DNA of 64,000 bases from Balaenoptera acutorostrata (taxonomy: Eukaryota; Chordata; Mammalia; Artiodactyla; Balaenopteridae): contig NC_080066.1 of the NCBI RefSeq assembly GCF_949987535.1, positions 95,313,600 to 95,377,599 on the forward strand, in the 5' to 3' direction. The position numbers were made by a program, and so were the translations under genes. The notes beneath the pieces were generated by a model that searched no databases, had not been told where the DNA came from, and saw only the letters and a program-made list of their open reading frames with translations. Positions 44,701 to 56,700 of this stretch are shown in pieces. Within the stretch, counting starts at the first letter, position 1. Every line of letters begins with the position of its first letter.

Positions 44701-47700
44701 TTCCTCTGGAAATGCTTAGTTTTGGATCCCCCTTTAACAAGTACAACTTTTCTTTTCAAACAAGTGCAGCCAAACATGCAGTCTGGTCGGCGGCAGTGAG
44801 CAGGCTGGCGCTTCTCCAAAGCTAGACTTGAACATACACAACCCAATCGACAGAAGTCATTGTTGCATGGAGGCGCTCGTTTCCTTATGATCGTGTGGAT
44901 GGGTTTAGTTTTGAGAGATGCCTAAAGTTAAAGTAGAATATTATAAATCTACTAAATCATCCCCTAACAACTTACAGTCATATACTGGTCTGCCTTCTCC
45001 AACTCTGAGCACTCAGTACTAACAGTACGAGATTAGTGCAGATTCAAAGGACAAAACATGAATATAAACAGAACTCTAAGCAATCTCCCATTCTAATGCA
45101 TAGCACAGACAAGAAAGAGAATAAATAGTTTAATTAATTATGAGCCAAAATATCAACAAGGATGAACGTATTCTCAATAGAAATCATGCATAATGTTCTA
45201 TAGCAGGGGTTGACAAACTTAAGGCCCATGGGCCAAATCCAGCCTACTTCCTAACTGAAGTTTCATTGGAACACAGCCAGGTTCACTCATTTACATAACA
45301 TCTATGGCATTACAGTAGCAGAGCTGAGTAACTGCAACAGAGACTGTATGGCCTGCAAAGCCTAAAATATTTACTATCTGCCCCTTTACATAAATAGTTT
45401 ACTGACCCCTGCTCTATGATAATTAATAATTAATTAATAATTAATAAAAAGAGAACATTATAATACATGCATAAAAGTCTTTAGGAATGATTGATTATAA
45501 AGGACACAATCTGTATTTTGTCCCAACACCTGATGATCTTCAGCTCTAGAATTTAGTCACAGAATTTAAAAAATGGAAAGTAAAGTACAGAAATTTCATG
45601 ACAAAAAAATTACCCACATGCTGCTGTATCATTTCACATGCACTGAGGCTGCTAACACAGGTGAATCAACAATTAATGAAAATTTCTTAATATAAAATTT
45701 TAAGAAAGACAAAAACTTTTTCTCTGTAGGTTTATAATTTGGGGGATTTTTCTGGGATTTAATACCATTTAAGCGGAGTTTTTAAAGCTGTTTTAACAAG
45801 ATCAGTAAACGCACTTGACCACATGCTGGAGAATGAAATTAGAAAAGTTCAGAATGGCCAGCTGCCTTTACACAGGAGAGGGACAATTCAAAAGCACAAT
45901 TGTACAGTCTCCCTCTGCTGGCAGGAGGAATCTACACATGGTGTCTAGTTGATAAAGAAGAACAAACATGGAAGACATTTCCTTAGTTGTCACTAAGGTA
46001 ACTAAAAGCCCCATCCTCCTGCCAAAAAGCCCCATTCCCATTTCTCCTGACTACCTAATTCTCTCTAGCCAAGACTAATATGCTTCTGGAAAACAACAGA
46101 TACTTACTTGAGCCGTAAGCAGAGTTGTTAAGGATACATCTGCTCGCTCTTCAGTGATATAGGTCCTTGGTTTTCCTTCCCAAAGTGCACAGTCTTCCAG
46201 ATCCATTAGCTTCACTTGAGATTTAGACAATCCTGGAGGGCGAGTTCCCTGTTGCTGCTGCTGCTGTTGGTGTGCCTGCCGCAAACTAATCTGCTTTGGA
46301 AATGTATTTTCATCTAAAGTTGGCACAACCAAGTTATTCACCCGATTTTCTGAGATGGTGGTTGAAGAATTCTTGGTAACCTTATCTCCCGGAATAATAT
46401 GACTATGTTTCTGCTTTGGTGAAACAGGGTATGGTAAAATGGATTTATAAGATGATTTAGTTCGGCTACTGAAAGGTGCCTGTTTGTTTTGAGACTTTGC
46501 CTTTCGAGAGACAGAGGGTACAGAATGAGGCTTCAAAGAGTAAGAGGTAGAAGGGGAAATGGTAGATTGCTTCTTCAGTACACTATCAAGCGTTCGAACA
46601 TAGCTGGTACTCTTGGTGGGAAGCTGGTATACCACAGGAGATGTGGGAGCATTAGAAGAGAAACCCATGCTTGTTTCCATCAGCTTGCCTTCATTTTCCA
46701 AGTACTCATCCAGCTTATCACTGCAGAAAGCAGAACGGTTTTTCAATGAACCTTCTGAATTTCCACCTAGAAATAAAGAGACACAGATACTTAAATCTAG
46801 GACAGATCTTTATATCTATAGAAAAATATACTTAAAAAGGCCAGGAGCAGGGGCTTCCCTGGTGGCGCAGTGGTTAAGAATCCGCGTGCCAATGCAGGGG
46901 ACACGGGTTCGAGCCCTGGTCCGGGAAGATTCCACATGTCACGGAGCAACTAAGCCCGTGCGCCACAACTACTGAGCCTGTGCTCTAAAGCCCGTGAGCC
47001 ACAGCTACTGAGCCCACGTGCCACAGCTACTGAAGCCTGCGCGCCTAGACCCCATGCTCTGCAACAAGAGAAGCCACCGCAATGAGAAGGCCGTGCACCG
47101 GGACGAAGAGCAGCCCCCGCTCCCTGCTACTAGAGAAAGCCCGCGCGCAGGAACGAAGACCCAACGCAGCCAAAAATAAATAAATTAATCAAATAAATTT
47201 AAAAAAAAAAGGCCAGGAATTTATAAGCTACTAAATCTTCCAAACTATCCCTCCTCAGAAGTAAGGAAAAATATAAAATATAAAGCCAAGTAAAGACACT
47301 GAATGTCATATACCAATTACATTAAAGTCCATTATCTAAAATTATCTTATTACATATATTTAACATTTTGCAAAATGCTAACAATAGTAATAATTAACAC
47401 TAAGAGTCGACAACCTCTTATGACCTTAGTATAGAGATGAGACATAAGTAAAAACATAAACGCAAAAAATATACTTAAATTTGACCTCAACAGAGTACCA
47501 AGAGGTTACTTAAGGGATTGCAATACCTGGATTCTGACACAAAACACAAGGGAAGAGGATAAGGGCACAAAAGGAGGAGTATAAAATTTAGTTTTTATGG
47601 AACAAGAAAAAGCAAGTTTAGTAGAAAGACAAGCATTACACTATTATAATACTATAAAGATTCAAAGATGAGAAAAACTATATTGGACAAATGGTAAATT

Positions 47701-50700
47701 TATCTGGCTAGAGTGTAACTGCAAGCAAGTGTAATGGAAAGGAAAAGCACTAAGAAAGGAGACCAATAAGCATACAGTCAAAATTTAGATTTTAGATTGG
47801 ATTTAGAAGTTTATTTTGAAGTACTACAATGCTATTGGGAATCACCATACAGCTCTGAAGCACACAGTTCTGAAATAATGCTTGAGAATGATGCTTTTTA
47901 TAACTGTAGGAACCAAAAGGAAGTGCACTTTGAAAAGGCTGCAAGGATTATTTAAGCTTGATATGGTTAGCGACTGAACCCCAGGATGGGGACTATGGGA
48001 CACAGAAAATGAACAAAAACAGCCAAGACAATTATTTTCAGTTTACTTTAAAGCATGGAAAGGAGATAAAGAGAAACAACCAAGGCTTACTTTTAACAAA
48101 AGTCTTTGGCCACGTTTCAGAATGTATTTATAAGTTTTTAAAAAGCTGATTACCTTCATTCCTAGATGCAGAAGCACTATGAAACTTTCCCCTCCATCCC
48201 TTGATCTTGGTGAAGTCATTAGTCTTCCCTGTCCTAGAAACAAAGGGAAATCCAGCATCTATAAAAGAAAAAGTAAAAAAGATGATCAAAATTCTAGCAA
48301 GCCAATATTTAATATCTAATTAGCTACTAAAATTTCATCTAAAATGTATAAATCATCATTAAGACTCATCACTAGATAAAAGATCTACATTAGAGTACCC
48401 TGTATGTCTGTAACAACGGTAGCATTTTATTTTTATCACAAATTTGTTTGACTTTACAAATGCTACGCACTCACCAGGTGAGGCAGGGTTGGTTCCTGTA
48501 AGGTTCCAGAAAGGAAAGCTAGTGGCTGGAGCCAAAGGTAGCTGTACTCCCAAGTATTTAAGATCAATACTCATTGCTGGATCCACTGAATTCAATTTTA
48601 AGCCAACTACAAGAAAAAAGGACCACAAATCATTATGGTTTTTTTAATCTTTGGTTGGGGGGTGGGGTGGGGTGAGGTAGGGGGATAATAGAGATCAAGA
48701 AAAAGTGGAGAACAGAAATGATGAAATAAAAATTGAAAGTGACAGACAGACTTTAAGGTGGCCTCATGATCCTCACCTCCTGGGTATTACATATTTGCAT
48801 ATTCGTCCCCTTCCCTTCTTGAGTGTGGGTGAGGCCTGTGATTTGTTTCTAACTGATGGAATGTGGCAAAAGGGGCAGGATGTACATACATGATTATGTG
48901 TATGAGATAATATAAGAGTAAGTGTATCACCCATCCTGCTAGAGCTACAAGGATATAAATTCTGCCAACAATCTGAGGGAAACCGGAAGCAGATCCCTCC
49001 CCAGTCAAGCCTTTGATGAGGAACCAGTTCTGACATCTTGATTGCAGCCTTGTGAGACCCTAAGAAGAAGACCCAGTTAAGCCATGCCCAAACACCTGAC
49101 CCATAGAACTTTGAGATAGTAAATGTGTTGTTTTAAGGTACTAAGTTTGTGGTAATTTGTTAAGCAACAATAGATAACTAATACATAAACATAGCAGGAT
49201 TCAGATCTTTTGTACTTTAATGCTTTGTAGCCCAGAGATTTTCTAGGACCTCTAATACAAACTTGCCATAGTCTGTGGTTCTGGCCTAATTAAGGCTACT
49301 AATTCTTTAGTTATTATTACTGATATTTATGGTTAATGGAGCTTATAAATACTATGGCTTATTTGTAGGTTAAGAGGCAATCTTTTGGGAAAACATTTAT
49401 TTTACATATCTTTTTTTTTGTTTTTTGCTTAACATTTTACATCTAAGATCTGTCTATGTTGACACATTTATCTCTGCATGATTTATTTTCACTGTTGTAC
49501 ACTATTCCAGATTATGAATTACTCCAATTTATTAACTATTCTCCTCTTAATGAGAATTGTTTCCTATTTTAAACTATTACAAAAATGCTGCAGTATAACT
49601 GTACATCTTGTACAAGAATGTACATCACACACATGAACATGTATGAAAGCTTCTCTAGTGCATTCAGCTTTTCCTTATGGCATTTACCCAAGAGTGGAAT
49701 TGCTATGTAATGGGATATGTTCATCTTCAATTTACTGGATATTGTGTTTGACATATATGTGGCTGCCCAAAATATTCTGAGAACCTTTCCTATAGCTATT
49801 ACTTTTCCACATTATAACCCCCACCTCTTCAAGGAAGAGGTGTTAAAACACAGATGCAGCCATAAAAGGCTTCAATTTAGAAGAGAGCACCATGAGGAAA
49901 GGAATACTGTGCAGAATTGTGTTAATGAGAGTGACAGTGTTTGGCCAAGTTAAGAACTTTTAGAGGGAAGAGTAACCAACATCCTAGCTGTAGTATACTG
50001 TGTTCAGTGTCCATATTGAAAATGGTGGTAATTGCCCAATGCTGTGAGATTGCTGGTATGAGCTCTTGGGGAATGTTATTTGGGCATTTTTCCTTTTCTC
50101 TGTCTCTCTGTAAGTCATCTGATATTCTTTAATAAATTTGTATTCTATTTCACCTATAGAGTGTATTCTCATGTTTGCGATTAAGAATTCTAACTGACAT
50201 ACCTAGTTATTCTGAATCCTTCTTATGTAATGGCATACGAGAAAACAATGATTACATAACAAACTGGGATAAACATGAGGCTGCTTATGGCTGGAGGCAA
50301 CCAGTTCTATGGTTATTAATTTCCCTTGGTCTTGCCTGGCCACTCTGAGGAGATCAGTGTCTCAAGAGCATACCTGTCACACAATCATGGATAACCACAT
50401 GCAACACTGCTCTAGTTGGGAAGCTGTTCACTAGATTGCCAAATTACTCTCCATTTATACTCCCTTCAATAGTGTAAGAGTTCTTGTTGATCCACATCCT
50501 CTCCAACATTTTATATCATTGGACTTTTAAAATTGTCCCAATCTTACTGGTATAAATCTATATCCTATTGTTCTTAAATTTGCATTTTTTCTGTTACCAG
50601 TGACAATCTTCTAATTTGGATTTCCTTGTTTGTGAATTACTGGCTTCATATTATTGAGCAAGAAAGTATTTAACTTAAATTTTAACAGAACTGAAACCAA

Positions 50701-53700
50701 AAGGAATTCAAAGCATCAACTACCATAGTAATAACTACTAAAGTCATAGGTACAGGTTTCCAATAAAAAGCTTACATAGTACTGGTTTCCTAAAAGGTGA
50801 AGACAGTACACAGGTTACAAGCCACAACAAGTTCTTAAGGCTAATTTGTATATCCTCCACATAAATTAGTTTGTAATTCTAGTTCTTTAAAATAAATATC
50901 ATTTTATCATGTTTATTTTAATCACATGTGATTAAAATTTACATCAATAAAATATTATTTCCTCATGTTTCAATCAACTGAGGAGAAAATAATATGAGTC
51001 AAAACAAGTGGTTTCTAATCTTGTCTTTGGGCTAAACTTCTCTTAGCTTCTGCTTCCTCATCAGTGAAATAATACCAATCCAAAAAATAATAATATCAAT
51101 CCACCACACTGAGTTTCATGTTTTAAGAAGTAACTGTGCCTTCTCTTTGAAATGCTCTGTAATATAGATGATGATAGAGATAAAAGACATTTCCCAGACC
51201 TCAAGGAGCTTTTGTGTTATGTTTTCCCAACTGATTCATTAGTAGTTACAATAGGATAAAATACTGTAAGAGGTGAAACAAATGATACTTGAAAAGCCCA
51301 AGGCAATCTGGTAAAACTTTACAGAGAGTGTAATTCTTAAATTAGAATAAGTAGGAATTAACTAGGAAAGGCAGAGAGGGAGAGCAGAGTGGAACCAGAA
51401 AGCAAAATATTGCAGAAATGCAAGTGAAACAGAATCCTAAACAAAGGATAAAATGAGATACTGTAGTGCCTTGAAAAGAGAAAAGTACTCTATTATTATA
51501 GACAAAAACTGCCAGAACAGCTGCCTACAGAGAAAGAAGAAAGGAATTAAGTCGTTAAAAATGTACCCATACAGCCAAATAGGTAGACAATCAAATTTAG
51601 AGACTGTTTTCCCTACATATCTTCTTGTCTGCATTTACTTATACTTTGAACTGCCACCTTCCCCCAAAAGTGACACCAAGTGATGCTAAAAACATCAACA
51701 AAAAGACCAAATTTATTTTAAATATACTTACAATTTTTTTAAAGCCCTAAAAGTTGAGAGGTCAATGGCACATGGACACTGCTCAAAGTAATTCCCAATT
51801 TAGCTTACCTGCACATCTTGAAATGTTTGCCCTTCAAGAAAATCCTTCCCTGAGTAATAGATATTTGAGACTCAGACTCAGTCGGTTTTCAAATGAATGA
51901 TAATAACTTTATCTTGCAAAAATAAGATAGTTAAATAATTCTTAGCATATCCCTCAAAAAGCATAAAACCCTTTCCACATGATAGTTAAACTAAATCATA
52001 CTCCTGAATTCTTTTGTCTTTTCACCATATTAGGAGCAACTTCTTAAAGAAATATTATCACACCATTAAAAAAAAGACCCATAAAGATAGAAACGAAAAC
52101 AGATAACCCTCTAGGTTCAAAGCAGAGTCACCTAAGACAATAAACTGTAGCCAAAAATGCCTGCCTCTAGCTAAACCCACTTAAATAGGAGGTATCCACA
52201 AAAATAAACTCAGAGGAATGAATACCTATATAACTAGCCAACAAAGAACAGAAAACTCGACATTTATGTAAGAAAAACTCCAGCTAACCATTGATTTAAC
52301 AGTCCAGAGTATTTTTTAAGTAACTAAAGAGGCAGAGTGCTCTGAGAATATTATCATAAAGGAATTTAACATTAAAACTGACAGGAGTTCACACTGATAT
52401 AAATAAATGATTGGATAAAAATGAGGGAGAAAAGAGAAATCTCTGGTTGCAGAAGAATGCCAAGTAATTTATGCAGATACTCCATCCTCAAGAAAGTGGA
52501 GCATAACTTCCCACTCATTAAGTGTGGACTACACAGTGACTTCCAAAGAGTGCAACATAAAAAGTCAGTGACAAATCATGTTGATAATATGTACCCTTGA
52601 TAAGGTGAGGTGAGAATGGCACTTTACCTCTGTGGTCTTCCTCCTATAAACATATAATCCCAGTCTAGCCATGAGAAAAACATCAAACAAATCCCAACTG
52701 AGGGACATTCTACAGAATACCTGACCAGTACTCCTCAAAATTGTCAAGTTAATTAAAAACAAAACAGTCTGGGAAACTGTCCCAGCCAACAAGATCCTAA
52801 GGACACACAACTACTAAATGTAATGTGATTTCCTAGATGAGAACCTGGAACAAAAAAAATTAACTAAGGAAATTTGAATAAACTAAGGACTTTAGTTAAT
52901 AATAATATATCAATATTAGTTCACTAATTGTAACAAATGTACTGCCCTAATGTTAGATGTTAATAACAGGAGAAGCTGGATGCTGAGTATATGGGAACTC
53001 TCTGTACTATGGTCCCAATTTTTCTGCAAATCTAAAACTTATCTAAAACAAAAAATTCACTTAACAATTAACATAGAATTGACTTGGTAGCAATGAAACA
53101 GAAAAGCTTTTACAAAAATACCTTTAAAGATCAAAAACATGATAATTTCAGGTTGATGGACTTCGAAACCAATATGGATGTAGCAAAGAAAAGTATAGGA
53201 GAAAAAATATACTGTGGAAAACAAAATTAAGAATCTTATTTTATTTTAGCAACAAAACTATCAACAACAACAAGAACATTTTCTCAGGCTTAATCAACAT
53301 TTCTTCCACAATTTCAAAGCAAGCTGAAAAAGCTTTTCAAGTTTTTCAAGCTTTTTTCATCTCAAAAACATTTTGGATTTGTAGGTGCTTATTTTATAAA
53401 GAATAATGAAACTCTACAGTTGATGGAAAAGCAAAGAAATACGACATTACTGAATTGAAACTTAATAAATTACTTCAAGCATCAGTTTTTAGAAAGGGAC
53501 CTGGAAGAATATTTTCATTATCTTCAGATACTTGGAGTTGGCACCATCAACTGATATGGTAACCATCAGTTACTACAAATATTTAGCCAAACTAACTTAA
53601 TTCTTTTAATATTTTAAGTCTTAAGAAGCAAAGGTTGGGGGATGAGGGAGACATCTGCCAAAGTAAAATAAAGAAAAAAATCCAAACTAGAACTTTACGT

Positions 53701-56700
53701 CATAGATTATGAACAGTGACACATGGATTACAGATTTAACTGTTTAAAAAAGTAAAACTATATAAGAATGTAGTTGAATTAACTTTAACAATGTGAGGAT
53801 TAATACAAACTTGAACACCAAATGCATAATCTGTATGGCAGGTGAAAACTGATGCCTCACACACTTTTTTGCCCAAAAAACTGTATCAGCTGACACCACT
53901 TAAAACTGAAACACGTTACATAAAAATACTGACTTTACCTTTTACAGAACAATGGGAATTTCTGAAAATACTGAGCCTACATTCCCATTTGACAATCCAC
54001 TGATGTGACTGCCCTTTTAGAACAGGAACCTATGCTCCAGCCCACCAGAGTCCAACACCATCCCCAAATTCAGGCTAATTTCACTTTATGTTACCTGCTT
54101 AGTTTCCATAAGCATTTGACTTTGAACACCCAATACACAAAAAGAAAAAATTACAGATTTGACTAAAATGTCTATAAGGGAAGGAAAAAACTCAAACCTT
54201 ACCCAAACAGGAAAAAATAAGCAAACAAACCAGAGCAAAAAGACCAGCAGGGAGCACTGAATATATTTAACTCTAGAACTAAGACTATAAAACAAACGGG
54301 GGATTAGGTTGAAAGAATGCAATACAAATGTTATAATATTTATATATTATCAGAGTACCTAAGAAAAAAATGGAGGAGTGGGGGGAGAAAGGACAACTTA
54401 ACTGATAGAGAAAAGAGAATATTATCTAAATAAAATAGCAGAAGTGAAAGCTTACGATAAATGACAGCAAACATTACCAGCAAGACTACTATGATGTGAC
54501 TGTGATTTTCCATTACAATCCACAGTACCCAGTCCTTATCACTTGGATTGAAATTTGCATACTTTAAGATCACACTGTCACACAGTCCCTCATTAAAGCA
54601 AAAGTTCAAGTACTACCATTTAATTTAGAAACTGAATGGTTGTTTTATAAATCAATGTTTTGTTTGTTGGCATACAATGCTTAGACTCTCATGAAAATTG
54701 ACTAACAGTCAAAAACTCAATAAACTACTCCAAGAAGCACACCTAAAATCAAAGGTATAAGGAAAATAAAAATTGGGGCATGGCTTTCAGTCATTCATTT
54801 ACAGTGCAAATTGGGAAGTCAGTAGTTAACTATGATGGCAATAAGGATACTAAATTTTGCTATTTAAAAAAAAAGGATTAAATGATATGATCAAGGCCAA
54901 GATAAACTATGGCAACAAAATAGGTAATAATGAAAATTTTAAATTAAATCCCCATCAAAATATGAAATATATAAAATTTTTACAGCCACACAATGAGACA
55001 GGTAAGTATTCTTCTCTTTACAGTTAAATATACTACTAAGTATACCACAAAAAGTAGGCTCTTCCCCTCCAAAAGCAAAACAAAAAACCTTCAAAAACCC
55101 CACAGAAACAAAAGCAACCAAAATTTAAAGTAAATAAAGTTGGGTTATAAGAAAGAAAAGAGAAAACACCACTTTCTTATCATGATACGTTTTTTAATGC
55201 ATAATATATCAGCTTCACAACGATAAGACAGTATCTTCAGAGTTTGAAAGGTTTCTCTTAGGATAAAAAAGACCTAGAGATGTGTTTTTAAGTTAAGGGA
55301 AAGAATCATGGACAGTGAAAAGAGAAAAATGCAAGCTGAGAGAGGGGCTGAAAGAAATGAAATCAAGGATGGAAGAAAGGAGGAAAAACAGAAAAAAGAG
55401 GAGAAGGAGCAAAGGGAAGAGGGGAGAAGAGAAAGACAGGGGAAGGAGAGAATAGAACAAAATTAAAAATTGGCTTGTATATTTTTTAGAGAATTATACC
55501 TTCCTGAAGACCAGGGTGTATAACCTGCTTGTGCCGCAAGGCCTTCAAATCTTCTATCAATTCCTTTTCCAACTGGGAAATTCTTGCTCTGCAACCTATT
55601 CAGAAAGCAATGATAAAATAAGCTACTATATAACTACAGACGAATACACATTGCATCTTTCACTTCTAGAGCCAAACTCCCAAAATCTTCCTCTTTTTTA
55701 CTATTATATAATACCTGGGTCATTTGTGGCTGATGCCTGAAGACTAGAGGATTCTTCTGTTGTTCCATCAACTGCATGAATATCTAGAGCTTCCTATATT
55801 AAAAAAAAGAAAGAAAAAAGAAAAGGAAAGAAAAAAAGTAGTTCATATCACTTCTAAAGGTTTAAAAGTAAACTAGGAAGATTTTTTTTCATTTTGATAC
55901 TTTTCACTATTTTCTAAATGTTTTTTCATTTTGATACTTTTCACTTTAATAATGGGGGGGGCAAAAAATTTAAATATAATATACTCAGCTAACTGACTTA
56001 AAACCGTATTTATGCCAATTTATCATAACTTGTATACTGATTTCTTAGAGCCTGTTTAAAGACAGCTTACTCAGCAATTAACAAGGAGGAAGGAAAAGAA
56101 CAAGCAGAGAATTCAACCTCTGTGTAGCCAATTTAGAAAGATTAGGCTTCTACAACAATCTAAGAAAAATAATCTAGTTGAAGAGCTGGAGTAAAATAAA
56201 CAAGGAAACTATCATTGTGACAGCAGAATTAATAAGACTATTAATTTTTTGTTCTCCAATGGTACTCTGCTATTGCTGATGAAAATCAGTGGATGGAGTA
56301 TCCCAAAAGAGTTAGTAAACTTTTCATGTATTTATGCCTTTTCAAAGTCCGTAATATAATAATGAAAATTCCACTAAGAGCCAAAGATTTTAAAAATTCC
56401 AACTAAACACAATGCAAAAGTCATAATCAAAACAGACATAATTTTTTAAGTCCATTCAAACAAAATACCTTAAGTGATGCCTGTTAACCCAATATTTTGG
56501 AGATACTCCCCTCCCGGTGCACACAACCTCGCATAATGGATGCATTCACAGCAACTATATTCTAAGTTAGTTATCAGCCAGTATACAATTCATTGATGAT
56601 TATTTGACCTTGGAAAGAATGCTGAAAATGACAATCTTACCTTCGATTCAAAGGAAACAAAGAGAACACCATCTACGTCTTCCAGATCAGGTTTCACATC

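Noticed and set aside
55589..55590. Alternative acceptor TTGCAG in exon 3
   Set aside because: It would drop 7 bases and break the reading frame, while the upstream AG restores the known protein.
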